The notes: generated from the letters alone by a model not told the origin. Shown: positions 8,245-19,393, numbered from the stretch's first letter. The stretch is DNA of 23,437 nucleotides from JBFFXF01 sp041569895 (GCA_041569895.1 JBFFXF010000099.1:1-23437), one strand, 5' to 3'. Made by a program: numbers and translations.

Positions 8245-8302
8245 GTCATCGGAGTCGGCATCGGAATCGGCATCGGATCGAGGACGAGGACGAGGACGAG
8301 GG
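8245..8302. repeat. Adjacent TCGGNN and GAGGAC hexamer arrays
   Basis: About six ATCGGA/GTCGGC-type units (8245-8280) run straight into GAGGAC units (8280-8302). The first type recurs as a much longer array at 22849-22942. With the two arrays to the left they fill most of the 367-base gap between divergent genes. Confidence 0.88.
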
Positions 8303-8320
8303 AGGCCCCAGACCAATCCC

Positions 8321-8351
8321 TTGCCCCATCCCGCCCCCAGGCATCTATAAT
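8321..8351 (+). promoter_or_regulatory. Promoter of the DUF1549/DUF1553-DUF1501 operon
   Basis: A perfect TATAAT at 8346-8351 stands out in very GC-rich DNA. TTGCCC at 8321-8326 is the best -35 partner, though the 19-bp spacer is long. The predicted start of transcription is 8358-8359, which coincides with the ATG at 8359, so the transcript may be leaderless. Confidence 0.45.
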
Positions 8352-8358
8352 GTCCCGG

Positions 8359-11953
<3,595 letters not shown>

Positions 11954-12024
11954 TCGATTCGGCGCCCGACATTTGACACCGATGGGGAGATTCGACTCCT
12001 GAGCTTGCTGTCAGACGATTTATA
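11954..12024. other. Intergenic spacer after DUF1501
   Basis: No gene is visible here. It contains an isolated TTGACA at 11973-11978 without a matching -10 element at normal spacing. It leads into the inverted-repeat element starting at 12025. No convincing terminator for the DUF1501 operon was found. Confidence 0.5.
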
Positions 12025-12304
12025 AGGAAGGCAGGAAACTCAGGAAGGCAGGAAACGGAAGGATTGAAGGGGTTGGGCTTCGCTTTCGCCTTCGGCGAAC
12101 GGTGCGATTCTGGTCGTCAAGAACGCGAAGCCTTGTCGGACGGCGTCTCGCTGCTCGTATGTCACTGCTTCGGTCCGCGCCGCCGCACTCCGGATTCGGC
12201 TCGAAATCGCCCTCGCCTCTCGCCGAGTTCTGGAACGGCCGCGTAACAACCGAATCAGAACACTCGATCTCCCCTTCCTGCTTTCCTGCTTTCCTGCCTT
12301 CCTG
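12025..12304. repeat. MITE-like element with AGGAAGGCAGGAAA inverted ends
   Basis: The left end (12025-12055) reads AGGAAGGCAGGAAA followed by a near copy of itself. The right end (12273-12304) is its inverted complement, with the outer 14 bases identical and internal repeats of GCAGGAAA. About 215 bases of unique sequence lie between, containing a small hairpin TTCGCC-TTC-GGCGAA at 12085-12099. No open frame in it looks like a real protein and no transposase is present. A weaker stretch of the same motif occurs at 22537-22574. Confidence 0.7.
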
Positions 12305-12436
12305 GTAAGTCGTCTGCCTTCGATTTCATCGTTTCAGGGTGCGGGCCGGTGCCGACATGAAAGCCTGCCTTCCCTGTCCGTCGCAGATTCTCGCCGGCGG
12401 CGTCGAGCAGTCTTTCGAGCGCGGGCACGGGCACGC
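12305..12436. other. Intergenic sequence downstream of the short-chain dehydrogenase
   Basis: No gene is supported. Near the dehydrogenase stop are two CGGGCA units (12422-12433), flanked by a 5-bp stem GAGCG/CGCTC (12417-12438) without a T tract. Read on the minus strand, an open frame continues beyond the dehydrogenase but it is out of frame and unconvincing. Confidence 0.4.
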
Positions 12437-13168
12437 TCACACGAACGACTGCGTCGTTGGTTTGATGACCAGGTCGGGGATGTGCGCTCGTGGCGGGAGC
12501 GTGGCGACGAAGACGATGGCCGCGGCGACGTCCTCGGGCTGGAGGATGCGGGCGCGGTGCTCGTCGCTGACGGCGACCGGGCGGTCGTCGAGGATCGGGG
12601 TGTTGACCTCTCCCGGCGAGATGACCGTCAGGCGGACGCCGCTCTCGCGTTCCTCCTCCGAGACGACGCGGGTCATCGCCGTCATCGCGTGCTTCGATGC
12701 CGAGTAGGCGACGCCGCCGAGGATGCTCGGGCGGCAGCCGGCGATCGACGAGACGCATATGATCACGCCGTCGCCACGAGCGCGCATGCCCGGCAGCACC
12801 GCGTGCACCATGTTGAACGCGCCGGTCGCGTTGACGTTCAGGAGCCGGTCCCAGTCCTCCGGGGCGAGCTCGCGGATGCTCCGCTTGACGACGTTGACGC
12901 CGTGGTTGACGACGAGGACGTCGATGCGACCGCACGTGTCGAGCAATTCCTCGACGAGACGCCGCGCCGCGTCGCGGTCGGCGACATCGGTCGGTCTCGC
13001 GGTGATGGGGTGGTGCGCCGAGACCGACTCGCAGGTCTCGCGCAGCTTCTCCTCGCGCCGGCCGGTGACGAACACCCGCGCGCCCTCATCGGCAAGCGCC
13101 CGGGCAGCCGCCCGACCGATCCCGGTCCCGCCGCCAGTCACCAGCGCCACCCTGTCCTTCAAGCGCAT
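12437..13168 (-). CDS. Short-chain dehydrogenase/reductase (SDR)
   Basis: 243 residues, the normal length of a classical SDR. The nucleotide-binding motif is TGGGTGIG (11-18), and R37-R38 after strand 2 suggest NADP(H). VNHG (87-90) replaces the more usual NNAG. Catalytic residues are N113, S140/S141, Y155 and K159 (YSASK), and SPGEVNTP (184-191) follows. The closest families are FabG-like 3-oxoacyl and YdfG-like reductases; the substrate is not determinable. The ATG at 13168 is preceded by GGGAGGC, and immediately beyond that begins a 17-unit CCCGTN array. The frame stays open through the array as a Gly-Asn/Asp repeat, but that is an artefact of the hexamer. The gene follows the aminotransferase on the same strand, with the array between them. 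Confidence 0.92.
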   Translation of the reverse strand: MRLKDRVALVTGGGTGIGRAAARALADEGARVFVTGRREEKLRETCESVSAHHPITARPTDVADRDAARRLVEELLDTCGRIDVLVVNHGVNVVKRSIRELAPEDWDRLLNVNATGAFNMVHAVLPGMRARGDGVIICVSSIAGCRPSILGGVAYSASKHAMTAMTRVVSEEERESGVRLTVISPGEVNTPILDDRPVAVSDEHRARILQPEDVAAAIVFVATLPPRAHIPDLVIKPTTQSFV

Positions 13169-13190
13169 CGCTGTGCCTCCCTCAATCGTC

Positions 13191-13296
13191 TCGTCCCCGT
13201 CCCCGTTCCCGTCCCCGTCCCCGTCCCCGTTCCCGTTCCCGTCCCCGTCCCCGTTCCCGTCCCCGTTCCCGTTCCCGTTCCCGTTCCCGGTCCCGG
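13191..13296. repeat. CCCGTN hexamer array, about 17 units; G-tract strand is sense to the SDR gene
   Basis: This is the longest array in the window: about seventeen 6-bp units in which TCCCCG and TTCCCG alternate irregularly. The minus strand, sense to the downstream SDR gene, carries about 17 runs of three or four G with 2-3 base loops, which fits the canonical G-quadruplex pattern many times over. The array ends 23 bases before the SDR start, leaving room only for the ribosome binding site. All three frames stay open because the unit is a multiple of three without a stop. Confidence 0.93.
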
Positions 13297-13326
13297 AATC
13301 CTCGAAGTCTGACTCGTCCCGCCTGT

Positions 13327-14235
13327 TCAGCCCTTCCCCACCACCACCACTCCCTCCCGCGCCGTCAACTTCGCGAAGAGCTCCGACAGGCGACGGGTCA
13401 CGGGGCCGACCTGGCCATCGCCGATGGTCCGGCCATCGACGCGCGTCACCGCCGCGATCTCTCCCATGGTGCCCGTGCAGAACATCTCCTCGGCGCGGTA
13501 GACGTCGGTGAGCGACAGGTCGCCGACGCGGTGGGGGATGCCGTTCTTCTCGCAGAGGTCGAGCACGGTCGCCCGTGTGATCCCCTCGGGGCACGCGTGC
13601 GTGTGGCTCGTGGCGACGACGCCGCGCTCGACGATGAAGACGTGCGTGGCGTTGGTCTCGGCGACGAAGCCTCGCATGTCGAGCATCAGCGCGTCGTCGG
13701 CGCCGGCGGCGTTCGCCTCGATCTTGGCGAGGATCGACTGGATCAGGTTGTTGTGGTGGATCTTCGGGTCGAGGCAGTCCGGCGGGAAGCGGCGGATCGA
13801 GCTCGTGATCAGCGTCAGCCCGGTCTTCCCGTAGACCGGCGGCTTGTGCTCGGCGAGCACGATCAGCGTCGGGCCCGAGCGGTTCAGCCGCGGGTCCATG
13901 CCGGAGGTGATCTTGACGCCGCGCGTCAGCGTCAACCGGATATGGACGCCGTCGACCATGTTGTTCGCCTCGAGCGTGCGCCGGATCTCCGTGGTGATCT
14001 CCTCGTGGGTCGGGATCGACTCGAACGCCAGCGCCAGCGCGGAGCCGCGCAGCCGGTCGAGGTGCTCCTCGAGCTTGAAGATCTTCCGGTCGTAGAGCCG
14101 CAGCCCCTCCCAGACGGCGTCGCCGCCCTGGACGACGGAATCGAACGGGCTCACGCCCGCCTCCTCGCGCGGCAGGAGCTTGCCGTTGATGTTGATCAGG
14201 ATATCGCGGTTCTTCTCGTTGAACTGCTGGAGCAT
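13327..14235 (-). CDS. Class IV aminotransferase (branched-chain or D-amino-acid type)
   Basis: 302 residues, typical of PLP fold type IV enzymes. The N-terminal domain has GKLLPREEAGVSPFD and VWEGLRLYD. The PLP lysine is K158 in DPKIHHNNLIQSILAKIEAN. FVAETNATHVFIV (190-202) carries the conserved glutamate E193, and GTMGEIAAVTRVDGR closes the active site near 257. The family moves an amino group between an amino acid and a 2-oxo acid. Branched-chain aminotransferase is the closest label, but 4-amino-4-deoxychorismate lyase and D-amino-acid aminotransferase share this fold. The ATG at 14235 has GGAG upstream and lies 19 bases after the stop of the sulfotransferase-like gene, so the two are probably cotranscribed. 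Confidence 0.9.
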   Translation of the reverse strand: MLQQFNEKNRDILININGKLLPREEAGVSPFDSVVQGGDAVWEGLRLYDRKIFKLEEHLDRLRGSALALAFESIPTHEEITTEIRRTLEANNMVDGVHIRLTLTRGVKITSGMDPRLNRSGPTLIVLAEHKPPVYGKTGLTLITSSIRRFPPDCLDPKIHHNNLIQSILAKIEANAAGADDALMLDMRGFVAETNATHVFIVERGVVATSHTHACPEGITRATVLDLCEKNGIPHRVGDLSLTDVYRAEEMFCTGTMGEIAAVTRVDGRTIGDGQVGPVTRRLSELFAKLTAREGVVVVGKG

Positions 14236-14254
14236 CGGATCTCCGTCGTCGCTT

Positions 14255-14986
14255 TCAGCGCAGCCTGTACCGGTGCAGTCGCTCGTGGTAGCCGAGGCAC
14301 TCCTCGTAGACGTCCTCGAGTCCCGGCGGCACCTCGTCGTCCTTCGGACGGTACGGACGGAACCCGGTCGACCGCTCGACCTCGCCGTACCAGTGCTTCG
14401 CCCACACGCCATCCGTGTCGCGCGGACCGGAGGGCCAGGAGAGCATGCGCTCGTCGAACTCGACGCCGACCGCGTCGCAGAGGAGGCCGAGCATCCGCCG
14501 GGGACCCTCGAGCACGTCGCGCGCGTCGATCACGGGCGGCACGCCCCCCGTGCGCTCGACGATGCGGTCGAGGAGCGCCACCTGCTGGGGCAGACCCGTG
14601 TCGACGACGCCCGGCTCGGGCGTGATCTTCACCAGCGACGTCAGCATCTCGCGCGGATCGCGGATCAGGAAGCAGTTGGTCAGCGCGTCGGTCCAGTCGC
14701 GCTCGATCTCCGGCAGGAGGTGGTGGGCCATGTGCTTCTGATAGTAAACCCGCTTGCCGCCCGGGATCTCTCCGGTCAGCTCCCGCACCACGACGCGCCA
14801 GTCGGTCTCCTGGCTCTCGATCACCTCCGCGGCGCCGGGGTGGGGCAGTCCGGTCACCTTCAGGTAGTGGCCGTAGAGCGGCTCGTCGCAGACGATCGTG
14901 TCCGGCCTGTTTCCCCATGCGCGCATCAACGCCGTCGAGATGTTCCGCGGTCCCGACCACATGGCGATGCGGATCTGTTCGCTCAT
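14255..14986 (-). CDS. Sulfotransferase-fold protein
   Basis: 243 residues. MWSGPRNISTALM (9-21) occupies the position of the loop that binds the 5'-phosphosulfate of PAPS. FLIRDPREMLTS (106-117) matches the 3'-phosphate-binding region, with R109 and S117. The fold is that of P-loop-like sulfotransferases. PAPS binding and the acceptor are inferred, and the short, family-specific C-terminal half gives no acceptor clue. ATG at 14986 follows GGGTGA; a GTG at 14992 in the same frame would add two residues. It is the first gene of a probable operon with the class IV aminotransferase and is divergent from the ThDP enzyme and radical SAM pair, across a 300-base region. Confidence 0.85.
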   Translation of the reverse strand: MSEQIRIAMWSGPRNISTALMRAWGNRPDTIVCDEPLYGHYLKVTGLPHPGAAEVIESQETDWRVVVRELTGEIPGGKRVYYQKHMAHHLLPEIERDWTDALTNCFLIRDPREMLTSLVKITPEPGVVDTGLPQQVALLDRIVERTGGVPPVIDARDVLEGPRRMLGLLCDAVGVEFDERMLSWPSGPRDTDGVWAKHWYGEVERSTGFRPYRPKDDEVPPGLEDVYEECLGYHERLHRYRLR

Positions 14987-15014
14987 CGTCACCCGGTTGA
15001 ATCGTGTGGAAGGA

Positions 15015-15040
15015 CTCCGGTGATACCGGCTGCGCCGGAG
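15015..15040. promoter_or_regulatory. Candidate operator dyad overlapping the promoter
   Basis: CTCCGG at 15015-15020 and CCGGAG at 15035-15040 form an inverted repeat around the -10 element and spacer of the minus-strand promoter, with a further CCGG inside. A repressor bound here would block polymerase. The arms are short and GC-rich, so chance is a fair alternative. Confidence 0.25.
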
Positions 15041-15048
15041 AAAGTCAA
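15020..15048 (-). promoter_or_regulatory. Promoter of the sulfotransferase-aminotransferase operon
   Basis: Minus-strand TTGACT (complement of 15043-15048) and TATCAC (complement of 15020-15025) are exactly 17 bp apart. Transcription would start near 15012, about 26 bases before the ATG. Confidence 0.55.
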
Positions 15049-15286
15049 TCGGGGCGCGCCGCCGCCGGCTCCCCGTGGTCGCGCGCGCGCCCGCTTACCC
15101 GGTCGTTCCGCGCTCCCCGGACGCGCGCGAACGACTGGTAATCCGCTCCTTGCCGTCTTTCGCTCAGGCGGCGTCGCCGGCGACCGATAACCCCGAAGAG
15201 GGCCGCCGTGCGCGCTCGCAGGCGAGGGTCCTGCGCGCCGGCGCCCCGTCGATCAGGTTCGCGACGCGACGCAGCTCTGGAGATCC

Positions 15287-17059
15287 ATGAAGACGTCCGA
15301 CTTCATCGCCCGCTTCATCGCCGGCCTCGGCGTGCGCCACGCGTTCGTCGTCTCCGGCGGGTGCATCGTCCACACCATCGATTCGCTCGCCAGGACGCCG
15401 GGCATCGACTTCATCCCGGTGCAGCACGAGCAGGCCGGCGCGATGGCCGCCGACGCCTATGCGCGCCTGCGCGGCGGGCTCGGTGTCTCGATGGCGACGA
15501 GCGGGCCGGGGGCGACCAACCTCCTGACCGGCGTCTGTTGCTCGTACTACGACTCGGTGCCGACGCTGATCATCACCGGACAGGTGCCGACCGGGCACCT
15601 GCGGCGCGACATCGCCTCGCGCCAGATCGGGTTCCAGGAGACCGACGTCGTCAGCATCTTCGAGAGCGTCACCAAGTACGCCGTGCTCGTCGACGCCGCC
15701 GCGGACATCCGATACCAGCTCGAGAAGGCCGTCCACATCGCCACCACGGGACGTCCGGGGCCGGTGCTCATCGACGTCTGCGACGACGTCCAGCGCGCCG
15801 AGATCGACCCGGACTCGCTGCGCGGCTTCACGCCCGAGCCCGAGACCCGTGACCTGCGCGAGCTCGAGGAGCCCGTGTCCTGCGCTCTCGAGCTGATGAG
15901 GACCGCCGAGCGTCCGGTGGTGATTCTCGGCGCCGGGGCCCGCATGGCCGGCTGCGTCGAGGAGACGCGACGCCTCGTCAACGAGCTCGGCTTTCCGGTC
16001 GCGCTCACGTGGGGCGGCATGGACATCCTGCCGTACGCGAGCGATCTGGTCGTCGGCGGGTTCGGCGTGACCTCCGAGCGCGCCGGCAACTTCGCCGTCC
16101 AGAACGCCGACCTGATCCTCGCCCTCGGCACGCGACTGGACACCCACGAGACCGGCTCGCGACTCGACCACTTCGCCCGCGAGGCGCGCAAGATCGTCGT
16201 CGATATCGATGCAGCCGAGCTCGAGAAGTACGGTCGCCGCGGCATGCAGGTCGATGTGCCGATCCACGCGGACCTGCGCGACCTGCTGGCCGTGATGCTG
16301 CCGCGGGTGACCGGGCTCGAGACCGCCGACATCACCCCGTGGCGCCGCCGCACCGCCGACTGGAAACGACGCTACCCGACCTGCACCGACGTGCACCGCA
16401 CGCAGAGCGACGCGGTCAACCCCTACGCGTTCATGGACTGCCTCTCGGGGCTCGCGCGCAGCGACGAGATCATCACCACCGACACCGGCGGCACGCTGAT
16501 CTGGACGATGCAGGCGCTGCGCCTCGGCGGCGACCAGCGACTGATCTCCGCCTTCAACCACTCGCCGATGGGCTACGCGCTGCCGGCGGCGATGGGCGCG
16601 GCGTTCGCCACCGGGAGGCCGGTGATCTGCATCACCGGTGACGGTGGCCTGCAGATGAACATCCAGGAGCTCGGCACCATCGCGCGCCACCGGCTCCCGG
16701 TGAAGGTGTTCGTCATGAACAACCACGGCTACGGCATCATCAAGCAGACCCTGCGCACGTGGCTCGACGGCAGGTACAGCTCGGTGGACGTGCCGAGCGG
16801 CCTGCCCGATCCCGACTACTGCGCCATCGCCGCGGGGTACGGAATCCCCGCGACGACGATCCGCGACGGCTCCGAGCTCCACGATGCCCTCTCCGCCGTG
16901 CTGTCGGAGGAGGGGCCGTGCCTGTGCAACGTCGAGGTGCACCCGGAGCAGGAGATGGCGCCGAAGCTCGTCTTCGGCCGGCCGATCGAGGACTCGAGCC
17001 CGCTCCTGCCGCGCGAGGAGTTCCTCCGCAACATGATCGTCAAGCCCCTGGAGGTGTGA
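15287..17059 (+). CDS. ThDP-dependent acetolactate-synthase-like enzyme
   Basis: 590 residues with the three-domain layout of the acetohydroxyacid synthase/pyruvate oxidase family. The N-terminal pyrimidine-binding domain has HEQAGAMAADAYAR with the catalytic glutamate E48, and SGPGATNL. The central domain covers about 190-345. The C-terminal domain has the thiamine diphosphate motif GDGG (451-454) through N478-N479. The family makes or breaks C-C bonds next to a 2-oxo group. An unusual VSGGCIVHT near 22-30 and the lack of an adjacent regulatory subunit argue against ordinary isoleucine/valine synthesis. ATG at 15287 has CTGGAG upstream. The radical SAM gene begins 57 bases after the stop on the same strand. 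Relatives of this kind are often found in secondary or surface-sugar metabolism; the substrate here is unknown. Confidence 0.9.
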   Translation: MKTSDFIARFIAGLGVRHAFVVSGGCIVHTIDSLARTPGIDFIPVQHEQAGAMAADAYARLRGGLGVSMATSGPGATNLLTGVCCSYYDSVPTLIITGQVPTGHLRRDIASRQIGFQETDVVSIFESVTKYAVLVDAAADIRYQLEKAVHIATTGRPGPVLIDVCDDVQRAEIDPDSLRGFTPEPETRDLRELEEPVSCALELMRTAERPVVILGAGARMAGCVEETRRLVNELGFPVALTWGGMDILPYASDLVVGGFGVTSERAGNFAVQNADLILALGTRLDTHETGSRLDHFAREARKIVVDIDAAELEKYGRRGMQVDVPIHADLRDLLAVMLPRVTGLETADITPWRRRTADWKRRYPTCTDVHRTQSDAVNPYAFMDCLSGLARSDEIITTDTGGTLIWTMQALRLGGDQRLISAFNHSPMGYALPAAMGAAFATGRPVICITGDGGLQMNIQELGTIARHRLPVKVFVMNNHGYGIIKQTLRTWLDGRYSSVDVPSGLPDPDYCAIAAGYGIPATTIRDGSELHDALSAVLSEEGPCLCNVEVHPEQEMAPKLVFGRPIEDSSPLLPREEFLRNMIVKPLEV

Positions 17060-17116
17060 AGATGGTTCGTTCGGCACCCTGTCCGCGATCGAGGCGCTGA
17101 CGGCGAGGACGGAGAC

Positions 17117-18403
17117 ATGGCATTCCGCGACATCCCCATCCTGCAGCCGGACGCCGACGCGTCACCCGCGACCGGCGACGTCGCGCCGGGCAGCAGCCGC
17201 TCCGTCGACGTCGACAGGATCCGCGCGCAGATCCGCGAGATCGAGCCGCTGCGGGATGACACAATCGATCCACGGCGGCAATTCCACCTCGACACGACGA
17301 AGGTGGCGTTCCACCGCGAGCGGGTCGAGGCGCTGGCACGCGGCGAGCGCGTCGCGCCGATCACCATCGACATGGCCCTGACGCAGAAGTGCAGCTTCGC
17401 CTGCACCTACTGCTACGCCGGGCTGCAGTACAACCCCGAATCACCGGTGGAGTGGCCGGTCTACGAGGAGTTCCTCGACGACGTCGTGTCGATCGGGCAC
17501 CGTCCGGGCGAGGGAGTCAAGGCGATCAGCCTCGTCAGCGACGGCGAGAGCACCGAGAACCCACACTTCTACGACTTCATCCGCAAGGGACGCGAGAACG
17601 GGCTCGACCTCGCCTGCGGCACGAACGGGCTCAAGCTCGATCGCGACCGGCTGCCGGAGATCGTCGAGAGCCTGACCTACCTGCGGTTCAACATCTCCGC
17701 CGGCGAGCGCGACGCGTACAACGAGGTCATGGGCGTGCGCGGCGACATCTTCGACCGCGTCCTCGAGAACATCCGCGAGTGCGTTCGCCTCAAGCGCGAG
17801 ACCGGATCCGCGGTCACCATCGGCCTGCAGATGGTGCTCCTGCCGCAGTACGCCGACCAGGTGATCCCGCTCGCCCTGCTGGGGCGCGATCTCGGCGTCG
17901 ACTACACCGTCATCAAGCACTGCACCGACGACGAGAACGGCCGGCTCGGCGTCGACTACAACTGGTACCGGAGCGAGCTTGCGCTCGATCTCCTGCGCGC
18001 CGCCGAGGCGCTGTCGACGGAGACGCACTCCGTGCAGGCGAAGTGGTCGAAGCTGCTCACTGGGCGCGATCGAACGTACTCGAAGTGCTTCGGCACGCCG
18101 CTCCTGCTGCAGACGTCGGGCACCTGTCTCGTGGCGCCGTGCGGCTCGTTCTTCAACACCGATTACGAGCGCTTCCACATCGGCAATTTCGCGCGCACGC
18201 CGTTCCGCGAGCTGTGGGCGAGCGACCGCTACTGGGAGATCGTCGGGTTCCTCGGCTCGGATCGATTCGACCCGCGGCGGGAGTGCATGACGCTCTGCCT
18301 GCAGGACAAGGTCAACGAGGCGCTCTTCGACTGGTTCGATCGCGGCACGCCGATCCCGGACGTCTCGGGGCTTCCGGAGCCGATGCACAAGAACTTTATC
18401 TGA
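17117..18403 (+). CDS. Radical SAM protein with SPASM/twitch-like C-terminus
   Basis: 428 residues. C92-xxx-C96-xx-C99 in CSFACTYCY is the classical site for the 4Fe-4S cluster that cleaves S-adenosylmethionine. LVSDGESTENP near 137-147 is in the position of the SAM-binding GGE-type motif, here DGE. ISAGERDAYNEV and later strands complete the partial barrel. The C-terminal cysteines C324, C337, C342, C390 and C394 suggest at least one auxiliary cluster of the SPASM/twitch type. There is no B12-binding domain. A GGAG precedes the ATG. The gap to the ThDP enzyme is 57 bases, so they are probably cotranscribed. The members known best modify peptides or activate enzymes; no precursor peptide gene is visible here, so a small-molecule substrate is as likely. 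Confidence 0.9.
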   Translation: MAFRDIPILQPDADASPATGDVAPGSSRSVDVDRIRAQIREIEPLRDDTIDPRRQFHLDTTKVAFHRERVEALARGERVAPITIDMALTQKCSFACTYCYAGLQYNPESPVEWPVYEEFLDDVVSIGHRPGEGVKAISLVSDGESTENPHFYDFIRKGRENGLDLACGTNGLKLDRDRLPEIVESLTYLRFNISAGERDAYNEVMGVRGDIFDRVLENIRECVRLKRETGSAVTIGLQMVLLPQYADQVIPLALLGRDLGVDYTVIKHCTDDENGRLGVDYNWYRSELALDLLRAAEALSTETHSVQAKWSKLLTGRDRTYSKCFGTPLLLQTSGTCLVAPCGSFFNTDYERFHIGNFARTPFRELWASDRYWEIVGFLGSDRFDPRRECMTLCLQDKVNEALFDWFDRGTPIPDVSGLPEPMHKNFI

Positions 18404-18428
18404 TCCGCCATCGGATTTCGGCCATCGG
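18403..18428. terminator. Weak hairpin between convergent genes, with repeated GCCATCGGA
   Basis: ATCCG (18403-18407) pairs with CGGAT (18412-18416) around CCAT and is followed by TTT. The stem is only 5 bp. GCCATCGGA occurs at 18407-18415 and again at 18420-18428 and may be a fragment of the ATCGGA repeat type seen elsewhere. Confidence 0.25.
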
Positions 18429-18472
18429 AGCGACCCTCAGATCCGCGCCGATCGTCAGCATCGTCGCCGCGC

Positions 18473-19393
18473 TCAGGCGCCGAGCGGCTCCCAGGCGCTC
18501 CCCCGGTTATGCGGCTCGAAGCGCTCCGGATGGAGCATCTCCGCCATCATCTCGATCGACTCGACGATGCGCGGGCCCGATCGATTGAAGAAGCTGTTGC
18601 CGTCGGCGAGATACACCCGGCGATCGCGCACGGCGCGAAGGCCGCTCCAGTCCGCTCTCGTCGTCAGCGCGTCGATCTCGGCGCGCGTTCGCTCGAGGTC
18701 GAAGCCGCACGGGAAGACGACGATGACCTCGGGATCCGCGTCGACGAGCTCCGGCCACTCGAGCCAGGGCGCGGGACCGCCGTCGACGCCGAGGACGCAG
18801 TGACCGCCGGCGACCTCGACGAGCTCCGGGATCCAGTGACCGGCGGCCATCGGCGGGTCGATCCACTCGATGCACGCCGTCGACGGGCGGTCGAGCGACG
18901 CAGTCCTGCCCGCGACGTCGCGCACGCGCGCGCGCAGGCGTTCGGCGAGCTCACGTCCGGCTCCGGCTTTGCCGGCGACGTCGGCGACGCGCTGGACGTC
19001 CTCCCAGATGTCATCGAGGCGCGACGGCTCGAGCGACACCACGGACGGCCGCGACCCGGTCCACTCCCGCAGCGCCGACTCGACGTCCGCGAGGCTCACG
19101 GCGCACACCTCGCACTGCGCCTGCGTGACGACGAGATCCGGTTGCAGCGAGCGGATGGCCTCCGCGTCGACGTGGTACACCGAGAGCCCCGCCTCGACGA
19201 GGCCCTTGACGGCGCCGTCGATCTCGCGGCTGCTGGCGTCGACGTCGATCTTCGGCGCCGTGACCTGCGGCAGCCGGCGCACGGAGGGCGGGAAATCGCA
19301 CTCGTGCGAGCGGCCGACGAGCCGGTCCTCGAGCCCGAGCGCGCAGACGATCTCGGTGGCGCTCGCGAGCAGAGACACGATGCGTTGCTTCAT
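18473..19393 (-). CDS. BtuF-like periplasmic-binding-fold protein (putative cobalamin-binding)
   Basis: 306 residues with the bilobal fold of type III substrate-binding proteins. RIVSLLASATEIVCALG (4-20) and LVGRSHECDFP (25-35) open the N-terminal lobe, and DLVVTQAQCEVCAVS (86-100) carries C94 and C97. The long linking helix lies around 125-160, followed by a C-terminal lobe with WIPELVEVAGG. The family includes vitamin B12 and haem/siderophore carriers, and this sequence is close to proteins labelled cobalamin-binding. There is no signal peptide or lipobox, and no ABC permease or ATPase is adjacent, so a cytoplasmic role or a distant transporter partner must be considered. AGGAG precedes the ATG, and a CCCGTN array begins 22 bases upstream of the start. 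Confidence 0.88.
   Translation of the reverse strand: MKQRIVSLLASATEIVCALGLEDRLVGRSHECDFPPSVRRLPQVTAPKIDVDASSREIDGAVKGLVEAGLSVYHVDAEAIRSLQPDLVVTQAQCEVCAVSLADVESALREWTGSRPSVVSLEPSRLDDIWEDVQRVADVAGKAGAGRELAERLRARVRDVAGRTASLDRPSTACIEWIDPPMAAGHWIPELVEVAGGHCVLGVDGGPAPWLEWPELVDADPEVIVVFPCGFDLERTRAEIDALTTRADWSGLRAVRDRRVYLADGNSFFNRSGPRIVESIEMMAEMLHPERFEPHNRGSAWEPLGA

Noticed and set aside
8067..8302. CRISPR array
   Set aside because: The repeat period is 6-7 bp with no unique spacers, and no cas genes are present in the window.
8188..8358. Extension of the DUF1549/DUF1553 gene start to 8188
   Set aside because: The added residues are only translated short-period repeats and would place the signal peptide internally. 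The -10 box at 8346 and the signal sequence support 8359.
11973..12026. A promoter built from TTGACA at 11973 and TATAAG at 12021
   Set aside because: The two hexamers are more than 40 bp apart, far outside the usual 16-18 bp, and no gene follows on the plus strand.
12305..12436. A small protein gene on the minus strand beyond the SDR stop
   Set aside because: The frame is continuous only in a register that runs antisense-free but out of frame with the SDR, has no start with a ribosome binding site and shows no domain features.
13169..13594. Upstream extension of the SDR through the hexamer array as a Gly-Asn/Asp repeat
   Set aside because: The array is open in every frame because its unit is six bases with no stop. 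The ATG at 13168 has a good ribosome binding site and starts exactly where SDR homology begins.
12437..18403. A peptide-modifying (RiPP) gene cluster around the radical SAM protein
   Set aside because: No short precursor-peptide frame with a ribosome binding site, no RRE-type binding domain and no peptidase or exporter were found nearby, so only the general radical SAM assignment is kept.
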